A stretch of DNA of 64,000 nucleotides from Arthrobacter sp. zg-Y769 (GTDB taxonomy: Bacteria > Actinomycetota > Actinomycetes > Actinomycetales > Micrococcaceae): contig NZ_JAJJOE010000004.1 of the NCBI RefSeq assembly GCF_020907405.1, positions 62,001 to 126,000 on the forward strand, in the 5' to 3' direction. Below are positions 8,867 to 16,834 of the stretch, piece by piece. Under the pieces are notes generated by a model. It was not told the origin of the DNA. It saw only the letters and a list, made by a program, of their open reading frames with translations, and searched no databases. Made by a program: the position numbers and the translations under genes. How positions within the stretch are numbered: the stretch's first letter is position 1; each line of letters opens with the position of its first letter.

Positions 8867-10075
8867 TCACCGCGAAGCGCCTGAGCTGCCGGAGTGACCC
8901 GCCGGCCCGGAGGAACGGCGATTGAGTGCGTCGCGTTCCGCCTCGTCCCGCTGCAGTTCGCCGCGCAGCAGTTCTGCCTGCTCGCGCAGCTGGGTGGTGC
9001 GCACGGTGTGGACATGCTCGAACAAGTCCAGCGGATTGGGTTCGACGTCGGCGTTCAGCCCGTCCCGCATGGCTGCCGCGAGCGCTTCGGCCCCTGCGGC
9101 CAGTTCATCCTCGCTGGCGTCATCCAGCAGCCCGAGGCCGCGCAGGTAGTTCCGGGCCCTGATGAGCGGGTCACGCGGCACCCAGTCCTGCACTTCATCC
9201 GCCGAACGGTAGCGGGTGGCGTCGTCCGCATTGGTGTGGGCCTGCATCCGGTAGGTATGGGCTTCCACCAGGGCAGGACCGCCTCCTTCCCGTGCCCGCA
9301 GCACGGCCGTGCCCAGTACGGAGAGGAGGGCGGCGACGTCGTTCCCGTCCACCCGCTCCCCCGGCATGCCGTACCCGACGGCTTTGTGGGCCAGCGAGGG
9401 CGCAACGGACTGGTTTTTCAGCGGCACCGAGATGGCGTATTCGTTGTTCTGGATGAGGAACACCACCGGCACATGGAACACCGCGGCGAAGTTCAGCGCC
9501 TCGTGGAAGTCGCCCTCGCTCGTGGCACCGTCACCGCACAGGGCCAGCACCACGGTGTCCTCACCCTTGAGCTTCGCCGCGTGGGCGACGCCGACGGCGT
9601 GGAGCAGCTGGGTAGCCAGCGGTGTGGCCTGCGGAGCGACCCGGTGCTCGTACGGGTCATATCCGCTGTGCCAGTCTCCGCGCAGCAGTGTCAGCACCTG
9701 CAGCGGATCCACTCCGCGGGACATCACGGCAACGCTGTCCCGGTACGTGGGGAACAGCCAGTCCTGCGTGTCCAGCACCGCAGCAGCGGCCACCTGGCAG
9801 GCTTCCTGCCCGTGCGAGGAGGGATAAACGGCCAGCCGGCCCTGCCGCACCAGGGCGTTCGCCTGGTCATTGATCCGGCGCCCGGCAACCAGCCGGGCGT
9901 ACGCGTCCAGCAGCAGGTCGGCGGCGGGCAGCGGATACCGGGAATCCGAATGGGCAACGCCGTCGGCGTCGATCAGCTGGACGGGAACATCAGAGGGAAG
10001 CAGGGCATCCACGGCACCCGAACCGCTTTCGGTGCCTCTGGCAGCCTGCGGGGTCCTGCCAGTAGAGATAGTCAT
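8867..10075 (-). CDS. 2-oxoacid dehydrogenase E1 alpha subunit
   Basis: The 402-residue alpha chain of E1. The ThDP motif runs from CGDGATSEGDFHEALNF (about 180) to FLIQNNEYAISVP (about 210); MQAHTNADDATRYR near 280 is the phosphorylation-loop region of E1alpha. The ATG at 10075 has GGAGG 6 nt upstream, so the ten-codon extension to 10105 is rejected. With E1beta and E2 it forms an operon on the minus strand. The alpha2-beta2 architecture and a neighbouring Lrp regulator favour a branched-chain 2-oxoacid dehydrogenase over pyruvate dehydrogenase, which in actinobacteria normally uses a fused AceE-type E1. Substrate is inferred. Confidence 0.9.
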   Translation of the reverse strand: MTISTGRTPQAARGTESGSGAVDALLPSDVPVQLIDADGVAHSDSRYPLPAADLLLDAYARLVAGRRINDQANALVRQGRLAVYPSSHGQEACQVAAAAVLDTQDWLFPTYRDSVAVMSRGVDPLQVLTLLRGDWHSGYDPYEHRVAPQATPLATQLLHAVGVAHAAKLKGEDTVVLALCGDGATSEGDFHEALNFAAVFHVPVVFLIQNNEYAISVPLKNQSVAPSLAHKAVGYGMPGERVDGNDVAALLSVLGTAVLRAREGGGPALVEAHTYRMQAHTNADDATRYRSADEVQDWVPRDPLIRARNYLRGLGLLDDASEDELAAGAEALAAAMRDGLNADVEPNPLDLFEHVHTVRTTQLREQAELLRGELQRDEAERDALNRRSSGPAGHSGSSGASR

Positions 10076-10199
10076 CACGAGCCTCCGTCCGCAGCACCGC
10101 GGCATCTTTGCGCACGGAACTTCTGTCTTGCCAGTATGCTTTCGGCCTCCGAATCGTTACCAGCATTCCCCGAAATCTTGGACGACAGCGGACTCCGGG

Positions 10200-10240
10200 A
10201 GTAATCTGATGGACACCTTGCACATGTGACGCAGATTACT
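10200..10240. promoter_or_regulatory. Inverted repeat, likely Lrp-family operator
   Basis: AGTAATCTG at 10200-10208 and CAGATTACT at 10232-10240 form a perfect 9-bp inverted repeat with a 23-nt spacer. Half-site centres are 32 bp apart, about three helical turns, which suits binding to one DNA face by a dimer of dimers. It lies between the oxoacid dehydrogenase operon and the divergent Lrp/AsnC gene, 10 nt before the latter. The assignment to this regulator is inference. Confidence 0.65.
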
Positions 10241-10259
10241 TGGGGAGAGCGTGGACATT

Positions 10260-10712
10260 ATGGCTACAGCGCAGGTGCAGCCACTGGATGACACTGATCG
10301 GAAGATCCTGGCCGTCCTGCGAGCCGACGGCAGGGCCTCGTTTACCGCCGTCGCGCAGGCAGTCCACATATCCCGGGCGCACGCCTACTCGCGGATTGCC
10401 CGGCTCACCGAGTCCGGTGTCCTCAGCCGCTTTACCGCACTGGTGGATCCGGAAAAGGCCGGCCTGGGCTCCTCCGCGTATGTGACGCTGAAGGTCCGCC
10501 AGCATGCCTGGCGGGAGTTGAAGGACCGGCTCAGCGAGGTGCCGGAGATCCACCACATTGCCCTGGTGGGCGGTTCCTTCGATGTCATTGTGCTGGTCCG
10601 GGCCGAGGACAACATCCATCTGCGCCGGGTCATCTTCGATCAGCTGCAGTCCATGCCCGGCATCCTGGACACGCAGACCTTCCTGGTGTTCGAGGAACGC
10701 GATACCCGCTGA
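10260..10712 (+). CDS. Lrp/AsnC-family transcriptional regulator
   Basis: A protein of about 150 residues. The N-terminal winged helix-turn-helix begins at LDDTDRKILAVLRADGRAS, with recognition helix HISRAHAYSRIARL near 40-52. The C-terminal RAM/ligand-binding domain follows (ALVGGSFDVIVLVRAEDN near 100-117). It is divergent from the E1alpha-E1beta-E2 operon, the usual arrangement for BkdR-type regulators that respond to branched-chain amino acids. GGGGAGAG lies upstream; ATG at 10260 and GTG at 10251 are both possible starts, with spacing favouring ATG. The perfect inverted repeat just upstream is its probable binding site. Confidence 0.88.
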   Translation: MATAQVQPLDDTDRKILAVLRADGRASFTAVAQAVHISRAHAYSRIARLTESGVLSRFTALVDPEKAGLGSSAYVTLKVRQHAWRELKDRLSEVPEIHHIALVGGSFDVIVLVRAEDNIHLRRVIFDQLQSMPGILDTQTFLVFEERDTR

Positions 10713-10743
10713 CCCGCGCACGGGAAGAAAACAGGAGGACAAA

Positions 10744-10773
10744 AAGCAGGGCCCGCAGCTGCGGGCCTTGCTT
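10744..10773. terminator. Strong hairpin after the Lrp gene
   Basis: GGCCCGCAGCTGCGGGCC is a perfect palindrome, extended by AAGCA and TGCTT arms on either side. It lies between the convergent Lrp gene and the small hydrophilic gene. No clear T-run follows, so it may work in both directions. Confidence 0.6.
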
Positions 10774-10890
10774 AGAAAGAGCGACTGATTCTCCGCGGGT
10801 TAGGTTATTCCCGGCCTGCTCGTTCGGCGGGACAACAGTCGGTCAGAGCCGGCCGGTGGTCAACCACAGGCCGCCCCGGTATTCGACACC

Positions 10891-11139
10891 CTAGTTTTCG
10901 TCGTGGCCCTGGTCGGTGCTCATCTGGTCCTCCGCGGGAGGGGTCTCTCCCGGGGGAACACCGCCGCCGGGCTCGAGGCCGGTGATGTTGCCGTCCAGCG
11001 GATCAGGATTGGTACTGCCGGCCTTCGCCTCGCTGTGGGCGTGGTTGCCGGTACCTTCCTGCGTATCGGAGCCCTTCTGCGCATCCTTGGGCTTATCCGG
11101 GTTTGCCGGGTCATTGTTCGGGTTGTAGCTGTCGGCCAT
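10891..11139 (-). CDS. Small hydrophilic protein with DUF6480-like C-terminal motif
   Basis: An 82-residue protein, very rich in Asn, Asp, Pro, Gly and Thr, with no hydrophobic segment, so probably intrinsically disordered and soluble. The C-terminal stretch [20 protein letters not shown] followed by GETPPAE resembles the motif I recall for DUF6480 proteins of actinobacteria; this is from memory. The ATG at 11139 has GAGGAGGT upstream, an excellent ribosome-binding site that rejects the longer frame. It stands alone between two convergent hairpin or gene ends. Function is unknown. Confidence 0.75.
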   Translation of the reverse strand: MADSYNPNNDPANPDKPKDAQKGSDTQEGTGNHAHSEAKAGSTNPDPLDGNITGLEPGGGVPPGETPPAEDQMSTDQGHDEN

Positions 11140-11292
11140 GTTCGTACCTCCTCGGTCTCTCAGAGTTCTTTGCGGGCAAGCAGCTGTTGTAAGCATGCTT
11201 ACGAGTTACTTCCAACCTAGTCCGGTGTCCGCCGCATCACAAGCCGGAGAGAGCCGCCCCCCGGCCGAAGGAAACGAGGTCCACCCTGCCGC

Positions 11293-12060
11293 TCAGCTTT
11301 GGAAAACCGGCCTGCGCTTCTCCAGGAAGGCGCTGAAGCCCTCCGCATAGTCGGGGGTTCCGCTCAGCTTTTCCTGCACGGTATTCTCGGCGTCCAGCGC
11401 CTCCCAGAAGCCCAGCCGCCGGTCCCGGATCTGTGCCACGAGTTCCCGGGACGCGGTAAAGGCCTGAGTGGGTCCGGAGGCAACACGCAGCGCCGTGTCC
11501 CGGGTCCGGCCGAGCAGATCGGCGGGTTCCAACGCGCGGCTGAACAGCCCGCCGGCCACGGCCTCCGCACCGGTCATCAGGTCCGCGGTGTAGATCAGGT
11601 CCAGGGTGCGGTGCGGGCCCAGCCGTTCGGTGAACAGCCAGTGGCCGCCAGAATCCAGTGCAGCACCCAGGTTGGCGAACGGCGAGCCGATCTTCGCATC
11701 GGTAGCCACGTAGACGACGTCGGTGGCAATCAGCAGCCCGAGCCCCACCCCCAGGCACGCACCCTGGGCAGCTGCGAAAGTCGGTGCAGGGAAAGCGGAC
11801 ATCTTCTGCAGCAGGGGCAGCAGGTCATCCACGAGGTAGCCGCGGGCGTCGTCGTTTTCCGGCGAAACAGTGGAAAGGTCCCGCCCGGCACAGAAGCTCC
11901 GACCTTCCCCCCGAAGCAGCAGCGCCCGCACGCCGGCGGCTGCGGCGTCGTCATACGCCTGCCCCAGGTCAGCCAGGGCGGGACCGTCGAGGGCATTGAG
12001 TTTCTGCGGGGCGTTCAGGACAATTTCGGCTACTCCGCCGGAAATGAACAGGTCGATCAT
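11293..12060 (-). CDS. paaG: Enoyl-CoA hydratase/isomerase, PaaG-like
   Basis: A 255-residue crotonase-fold protein. The CoA/oxyanion segments are GEGRSFCAGRDLS near 50-62 and QGACLGVGLGL near 100. At the catalytic loop it has GAALDSGGHW near 130, which aligns with the PDCGGTW loop of E. coli PaaG, whose aspartate is catalytic; the C-terminal DYAEGFSAFLEKR also matches PaaG. PaaG isomerises the ring-1,2-epoxide of phenylacetyl-CoA to oxepin-CoA. It is the last gene of the paaABCDE operon, 9 nt after paaE. A general enoyl-CoA hydratase remains possible. Confidence 0.8.
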   Translation of the reverse strand: MIDLFISGGVAEIVLNAPQKLNALDGPALADLGQAYDDAAAAGVRALLLRGEGRSFCAGRDLSTVSPENDDARGYLVDDLLPLLQKMSAFPAPTFAAAQGACLGVGLGLLIATDVVYVATDAKIGSPFANLGAALDSGGHWLFTERLGPHRTLDLIYTADLMTGAEAVAGGLFSRALEPADLLGRTRDTALRVASGPTQAFTASRELVAQIRDRRLGFWEALDAENTVQEKLSGTPDYAEGFSAFLEKRRPVFQS

Positions 12061-12069
12061 CGGGTGCTC

Positions 12070-13203
12070 CTAGGCGTCATAGTCAACGGCCACCTCCGGA
12101 CTGGTGGGCCGGCTCTGGCAGGTCAGGACGTAACCGCGCTCCAGCTCCTCCGGCTCCAGGGCGTAGTTCTCCTCCATGTCCACCGTGCCGGAGACGAGCT
12201 TGGCCCGGCAGGTTCCGCAGACGCCGCCGGCACAGGCGAAGGGCACATCCGGACGGACACGAAGGGCGGCATTGAGCACGGATTCGCGGGCATGCACCGG
12301 ACTGGCCACCTTGCCCTGCAGACCGTCCAGCCGGAAGGTGATTTCGAAGTTGTCGCCCGAGTCGTCAGGGAGGACAGGCCGGCCGGCGGAACCTTCCGGA
12401 CGGTCGGGACGCCCGGTGGTAAACAGCTCAAAGCGCACCTTCACCGGGTCGACGCCGCGTTCGGCGAGGGCATCGCGGCACAGCTGGACCAGGTCGAACG
12501 GCCCGCAGAGGAACCATTCGTCCACGGCCGCGGCGGGCAGCACCGAATCGATCAGGGTGGTGAGTTTCCCGGCGTCGAGCCGCCCGCTGAGCAGCGGCGA
12601 GATCCGCTGTTCGCGGGAGAGCACATGATGCAGGGCGAACCGGGACGGGTAGCGGTCCTTCAAGTCCGCCAGCTCCTCCAGGAACATCACGTCCATGGCC
12701 GCCTTATTGGCGTAGACCAGGTCAAAGCGCGAGGTGTGGGAGGACGCCAGCACGGTACGGGCAATCGCGATCACCGGGGTGATGCCGGAACCTGCGGCCA
12801 CGGCGGCAAACACCTGCCCGTGTGCCGGCGCCGGGCTCGGGTTGCCCGGCGCATGCCTGGAGATGAAACTGCCGGCCGGGCTCATCACGTCCAGCACATC
12901 GCCGGCCTTCAAATGCTCGTTCACCCAGGAGGAAAACCGGCCGCCCAGGTCCCGCTTGACGGCCACCCGCAGTTCGCCGGGCTTCGGCTCGGCACAGATG
13001 GAGTAGCTGCGCCTCAGCTCCGTGCCGTCCAGGACAGTGCGCAGGGCAACGTACTGCCCCGGCACATAGGAGTAGGCCCCCACCAGCCCGGACGGAACCG
13101 CGAAGGTGACCTCGACGGCGTTGCCGGTCAACCGGCGGACGGCGGCAACGGTCAGTGAATGGAAGGCACCGCGGCGGGGCGGCGCATCGGGAAGGGCGGT
13201 CAT
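12070..13203 (-). CDS. paaE: PaaE, reductase of phenylacetyl-CoA epoxidase
   Basis: A 377-residue protein that passes electrons from NADPH to the PaaA di-iron centre. Domains in order: FAD-binding ferredoxin-reductase barrel (RRSYSICAEP near 65), NAD-binding domain (AAGSGITPVIAIARTVL near 135) and a C-terminal plant-type [2Fe-2S] ferredoxin with CAGGVCGTC near 323-331 and the last ligand in LTCQSRP near 360. All four cluster cysteines are present. It starts 4 nt after the paaD stop on the minus strand. Confidence 0.95.
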   Translation of the reverse strand: MTALPDAPPRRGAFHSLTVAAVRRLTGNAVEVTFAVPSGLVGAYSYVPGQYVALRTVLDGTELRRSYSICAEPKPGELRVAVKRDLGGRFSSWVNEHLKAGDVLDVMSPAGSFISRHAPGNPSPAPAHGQVFAAVAAGSGITPVIAIARTVLASSHTSRFDLVYANKAAMDVMFLEELADLKDRYPSRFALHHVLSREQRISPLLSGRLDAGKLTTLIDSVLPAAAVDEWFLCGPFDLVQLCRDALAERGVDPVKVRFELFTTGRPDRPEGSAGRPVLPDDSGDNFEITFRLDGLQGKVASPVHARESVLNAALRVRPDVPFACAGGVCGTCRAKLVSGTVDMEENYALEPEELERGYVLTCQSRPTSPEVAVDYDA

Positions 13204-13207
13204 GGCT

Positions 13208-13735
13208 TCAGAGCACCTTGAAGTAGTCGAACGGTTCCCGGCAATCGCCGCACACCCACAGCGCCTTGCAGGAGGTCGACCCGAACCGCGTCAGCTCGCG
13301 GGTGTTCAGCGAGGAGCACTGGGGGCATTTCACGCTCAGGCCCACCCGCACGGGACCGGCGGCGGCCCGGCCCGACGGCGCTGCGATGCCGTAGGCGTCC
13401 AGCTTGGCTTTTCCTGCACTGCTCATCCAGTCGGTGGTCCACGCGGGCGCCAGCTCGAGGGAAACCCGGACACTGGAATAGCCGGCCGCACCCAGTGCTG
13501 CCGTGATGTCCTGCCGGATGGCATCCATGGCGGGGCAGCCCGAATACGTGGGCGTGATGGCCACCTGCACGCCGGCGTCGGAAACCTCTACGTGCCGGAG
13601 CACGCCGAGGTCCTCGATGGTCAGTACGGGAATCTCGGGGTCGCAGACCATGGCTGCGACGTCCCAGGCCGCTGCCGCGGCGGGGCTCGCCGGGCGGCCC
13701 TCCGCATACACCGGGGATTCCATCCGGCTCACCAC
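13208..13735 (-). CDS. paaD: PaaD, phenylacetate epoxidase assembly factor
   Basis: A 175-residue protein. The N-terminal MIP18/DUF59 domain contains DPEIPVLTIEDLGVLR near 32-47 and PTYSGCPAMDAIRQDI near 62. The C-terminus carries a zinc-ribbon-like cysteine set (CPQCSS near 135 and CGDCREPFDYFKVL at the end). PaaD is thought to help build the iron site of the epoxidase. The GTG at 13735 overlaps the paaC stop; an in-frame ATG four codons later (13723) is the alternative. Confidence 0.93.
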   Translation of the reverse strand: MVSRMESPVYAEGRPASPAAAAAWDVAAMVCDPEIPVLTIEDLGVLRHVEVSDAGVQVAITPTYSGCPAMDAIRQDITAALGAAGYSSVRVSLELAPAWTTDWMSSAGKAKLDAYGIAAPSGRAAAGPVRVGLSVKCPQCSSLNTRELTRFGSTSCKALWVCGDCREPFDYFKVL

Positions 13736-14547
13736 GCGGCACCGGGATGGTCGCGGGCCAGGACCTGCATTTCCGCCAGGAGGTAGCCGAGGTGCTCACT
13801 GTGCTGTCCTCGCCGGCCGCCGCCGGGAGCGGAAGGAACCGCGGGCACTTCCAACTCGGCCTGCCGCAGCACTGCGGCGATGCCGCGGTCAAACGCCGGC
13901 TTCAGGGACGAGGGCAGGACGGCGCGGTCACCGAGCGACGCCGCCAGCTCGTCGTCGTCGAACAATTCGCCCACATACGGCCAGGTCAGTTCGAGCGCGC
14001 GGATCATGCGGCCCCGGGATTCAGCTGTGCCCAGGCCCAGCCGAAGCACCCACTGGGCGCTGTGGTCCCGGTGGTAATCCACTTCCTTGACCGCCTTCGC
14101 TGCGATCGCGGCAAGGGTGGGATCGGCCGAATGCTGCAGGGAGCCGTAAAGCTCGAACTGGTAGAAGGAGACCACCAGCTGCCGGGCGATGGTCCGGGCG
14201 AAATCCCCGTTCGGCTGTTCCACCAGGTGCGCCGAGCGGAATTCGGTTTCGTTCCGCCAGTACGCGAGGTCGTCCTCGGTGCGGCCGTCGGCGCTCCCGG
14301 CGTAGCTGAGGAAGGAGCGGGCGTGCCCGATCAGGTCCAGGGCAATATTGCCCAGGGCCACATCCTCCTCCAGCTCGGGAGCCCGGGAAATCCACCAGCC
14401 CAGCCGCTGGGCCAGCACCAGGGCGTCATCGCCCAGACGCAGTGCGTAGGCTGCGGTGTCCCGGTCTGCCCGGGTGCCGGCAGCGGCGATGTCCTCCGGC
14501 CGAAGGGCGTTGCCGGGGGTGATGCGGGTGGCGCTGTCCGAACTCAC
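13729..14547 (-). CDS. paaC: PaaC, structural subunit of phenylacetyl-CoA epoxidase
   Basis: A 272-residue ferritin-like helical protein that pairs with PaaA and stabilises it. Recognisable segments are ALRLGDDALVLAQRLGWW near 35-52, EEDVALGNIALDLIGHAR near 60-77 and KEVDYHRDHSAQWVLRLG near 150. The GTG start overlaps the paaB stop as GTGA, indicating translational coupling. Confidence 0.95.
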   Translation of the reverse strand: MSSDSATRITPGNALRPEDIAAAGTRADRDTAAYALRLGDDALVLAQRLGWWISRAPELEEDVALGNIALDLIGHARSFLSYAGSADGRTEDDLAYWRNETEFRSAHLVEQPNGDFARTIARQLVVSFYQFELYGSLQHSADPTLAAIAAKAVKEVDYHRDHSAQWVLRLGLGTAESRGRMIRALELTWPYVGELFDDDELAASLGDRAVLPSSLKPAFDRGIAAVLRQAELEVPAVPSAPGGGRRGQHSEHLGYLLAEMQVLARDHPGAAW

Positions 14548-14981
14548 AGATGCTTCACCCCTTCCGACTTGGTGTAGTACGTGGCGTGCCGGTAATCCTT
14601 GCCCTGCGGGGACTCGAAGAACCGCCCCTTGGCATCGGGGTCGCTGGCGATGATGGCCGACGCCGGGACCACCCAGAGCGAAACGCCTTCGTTGCGGCGG
14701 GTATAGAGATCCCGTGCGTTACGCACTGCCATGTCGGCATCCGGTGCATGCAGGGAGCCCGCATGTACGTGGGAGAGGCCGCGGGAGGAGCGGACGAACA
14801 CTTCCCACAGCGGCCAAGCGGCAGCCAAGGCCGGTGCGGCCACGGGAATAACCGCCTGCCCCGCCGTCGTGCCTGCGGCGGTAGGTGCCGTACCCGTGCC
14901 ACCCGTCGCGCTGTCCGGCGCCGTGCTGCCCGCCGTGACCGGCACGGAACCGTCGTCGCCCGTTGTTGATCCACCGGTCAT
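14544..14981 (-). CDS. paaB: PaaB, small subunit of phenylacetyl-CoA epoxidase
   Basis: A 145-residue protein. The PaaB core begins at WPLWEVFVRSSRGLSHVHAG near residue 55 and runs through MAVRNARDLYTRRNEG to the end, about 90 residues, the normal size of the family. The first ~50 residues are a Gly/Thr/Ala-rich extension not typical of PaaB. The ATG at 14981 begins 2 nt after the paaA stop. The longer open frame reaching into paaA is not used. Confidence 0.92.
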   Translation of the reverse strand: MTGGSTTGDDGSVPVTAGSTAPDSATGGTGTAPTAAGTTAGQAVIPVAAPALAAAWPLWEVFVRSSRGLSHVHAGSLHAPDADMAVRNARDLYTRRNEGVSLWVVPASAIIASDPDAKGRFFESPQGKDYRHATYYTKSEGVKHL

Positions 14982-14983
14982 GG

Positions 14984-15958
14984 CTACGCTGCCCCCGTTT
15001 CGTTGGAGACGGCTCCCGCACCGACGCTGCCGGCCTGCCGCGCGGCGTAGGCTGCCGCGGCTTCGCGCACCCACGCTCCGTCTTCGTGGGCTTCCCGCCG
15101 TCGTGCCAGACGCTGCGAGTTGCACGGCCCGCGCCCCGCGAGGACTTCGGAGAATTCCTTCCAGTCCAGCGGCCCGTGTTCCCAGCGCTCCGTCTCCTCG
15201 TTGTAGCGAATATCCGTATCGGGAAGGGTCAGGCCGAGGACCTTCACCTGTTCCACGATCATGCCGACAAAGCGGGAACGCAGTTCATCGTTGGAGAAGC
15301 GCTTAATGTTCCAGGCCATGGATTGGCGTGAGTTCGGTGAATCCTCGTCCGGTGGTCCGAACATCATCAGCGACGGCGCATACCAGCGGTTGATCGCGTC
15401 CTGGGCCATGTCGCGCTGGGCAGCGGTGCCGTTGGCCAGTTCCAGCAGGATCTCGAACCCCTGCCTCTGGTGGAAGGACTCCTCCTTGCAGATCCGTACC
15501 ATGGCACGCCCGTAGGGACCGTAGGAGGCACGGCAGAGCGGAACCTGGTTGCAGATGGCGGCTCCGTCCACGAGCCAGCCGATGGCACCCATGTCCGCCC
15601 ACGTCAGCGTGGGGTAGTTGAAGATACTCGAGTACCGGGCCTTGCCGGCAATGAGGTCGGCGGTCATTTGGTCCCGCGGCGTGCCCAGCGTTTCGGCAGC
15701 GGAGTACAGGTACAGGCCATGGCCTGCCTCGTCCTGGACTTTGGCCATAAGGATCGCTTTGCGCTTCAGGGATGGTGCGCGGGTAATCCAGTTGGCTTCG
15801 GGCTGCATACCAATGATTTCCGAGTGAGCGTGCTGCGAGATCTGCCGGACGAGGGTTTTGCGGTAGCCCTCGGGCATCCAATCGCGCGGCTCCACCCGGG
15901 CATCCGCCGCAATCAGCGCGTCAAAATGCTCCTGCCCGCTCATGGTTTCTCCACTCAT
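14984..15958 (-). CDS. paaA: PaaA, oxygenase subunit of phenylacetyl-CoA epoxidase
   Basis: A 324-residue di-iron subunit that converts phenylacetyl-CoA to its ring-1,2-epoxide with oxygen. Iron-ligand segments [19 protein letters not shown] (about 75-93) and [17 protein letters not shown] (about 160-176) are intact. The ATG has an AGG-containing ribosome-binding site 7 nt upstream. It is the first gene of the paaABCDE-paaG operon. A 20-bp palindrome at 16001-16020, shared with two other paa promoters, lies 43 nt upstream. Confidence 0.96.
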   Translation of the reverse strand: MSGETMSGQEHFDALIAADARVEPRDWMPEGYRKTLVRQISQHAHSEIIGMQPEANWITRAPSLKRKAILMAKVQDEAGHGLYLYSAAETLGTPRDQMTADLIAGKARYSSIFNYPTLTWADMGAIGWLVDGAAICNQVPLCRASYGPYGRAMVRICKEESFHQRQGFEILLELANGTAAQRDMAQDAINRWYAPSLMMFGPPDEDSPNSRQSMAWNIKRFSNDELRSRFVGMIVEQVKVLGLTLPDTDIRYNEETERWEHGPLDWKEFSEVLAGRGPCNSQRLARRREAHEDGAWVREAAAAYAARQAGSVGAGAVSNETGAA

Positions 15959-16000
15959 CGGTTACCTGCCTCATCGCTGCTTGTCGGGGCACCAAATATT

Positions 16001-16020
16001 TACCGACCGTTCGTTCAGGA
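16001..16020. promoter_or_regulatory. PaaR-type operator, paaA promoter
   Basis: The plus strand reads TACCGACCGT-TCGTTCAGGA, an imperfect dyad centred on the TT at 16010/16011. It matches 16 of 20 positions of the site before paaZ (read on the opposite strand) and shares TACC, A6, G9, C12, T14, T15, C16, G18 and A20 with the site before paaI. It sits next to an AT-rich stretch suited to a -10 box. The binding protein is inferred to be the TetR regulator at 22016-22741. Confidence 0.75.
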
Positions 16021-16099
16021 TATGGAGGTGCGGTGAGCCAGTCAAGGGGCCCGGCTATGGAAAACTGGTAAGGAGAACTAACGGTGCGAAAGGATTGTC

Positions 16100-16759
16100 A
16101 TGGGTAGCTCCAAGCCCGGCACCGACCCCCGGACCACCCCCGCCGACGCCGTTTCGGGCAGCAGCGGATCCGCGCCGCGGCAGGCAGCAGCGCAGGAAAC
16201 AACAACGCAGCAGGCAGCAACACTGCAGGCCCGAACCCAACAGACAGCAACACTGCAGGAGGATCGGCCGTCGGTGGCCGTCGTCGTTGTACCTACGCTC
16301 CTGGGCCTGCTGGGTTTCTTTGCCGTCGCTGCCGCAGTGACCGCTGATGCTGCGACGGTCAACGTCACCGTCCCCGGCCTGCTCCTGGCGCTTACCACCC
16401 TCGTGGTGGCCGGAATCAGTCCGCTCTACGCAGCGAATCCCGCACGGGCATCCCTGCGGAGGCCGGCCGCCCTGCTGACTCTTTGCCTGCTGGTGGAAGC
16501 CGCACTGTTCCTGTTTGCATCGCAGCTGGTCCTGTTCTCCGTGCCCGCACTGCCCCTGGCACTGGGCGGAGGGGCGGTCCTGCTGGCCACCAGCCTGTGG
16601 GGACAGTTCCGCAAAGGCCCCGTGCCCGAGCCGGTCCTGCTTCCCCGCCGCGAGGCGGCGGCCCGCCCCTTCGCCTCGACGCTGCTGGTGGTGGCGGTGA
16701 ACTGGGCGCTCTTCCTCGCCGCGGCAGCATTCTGTGCCTGGCTGCTGCTGGGAGATTAG
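16100..16759 (+). CDS. Integral membrane protein of unknown function
   Basis: A 219-residue protein not recognised as a characterised family. Residues 1-55 are polar and rich in Gln, Thr and Ala. From about residue 57 there are about six hydrophobic segments (for example VPTLLGLLGFFAVAAAV, LLALTTLVVAGISPLY, LLTLCLLVEAALFLF and FASTLLVVAVNWALFLAA). The ATG has AAAGGA upstream. It is divergent from paaA and lies 75 nt before ptrB, which appears to have its own promoter. Confidence 0.7.
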   Translation: MGSSKPGTDPRTTPADAVSGSSGSAPRQAAAQETTTQQAATLQARTQQTATLQEDRPSVAVVVVPTLLGLLGFFAVAAAVTADAATVNVTVPGLLLALTTLVVAGISPLYAANPARASLRRPAALLTLCLLVEAALFLFASQLVLFSVPALPLALGGGAVLLATSLWGQFRKGPVPEPVLLPRREAAARPFASTLLVVAVNWALFLAAAAFCAWLLLGD

Positions 16760-16822
16760 CGGGCCGGGCTAAGCCGCGAGCATAACGCCAGCGAGGTCCT
16801 TCGACGCCGCCGCCGGGATGGA

Positions 16823-16828
16823 TATATT
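16823..16828 (+). promoter_or_regulatory. -10 box of ptrB, leaderless layout
   Basis: TATATT is followed by 6 nt and the ATG of ptrB. No Shine-Dalgarno sequence exists between them. Confidence 0.6.
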
Positions 16829-16834
16829 CGAATC

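Noticed and set aside
8867-10075. Pyruvate dehydrogenase E1 alpha
   Set aside because: Sequence alone cannot exclude it, but the Lrp regulator next door and the usual AceE-type PDH of actinobacteria favour a branched-chain oxoacid dehydrogenase.
11293-12060. General enoyl-CoA hydratase for fatty acid oxidation
   Set aside because: The catalytic loop carries the PaaG-type aspartate and the gene ends the paa operon, so the PaaG-like call is preferred, though not proven.
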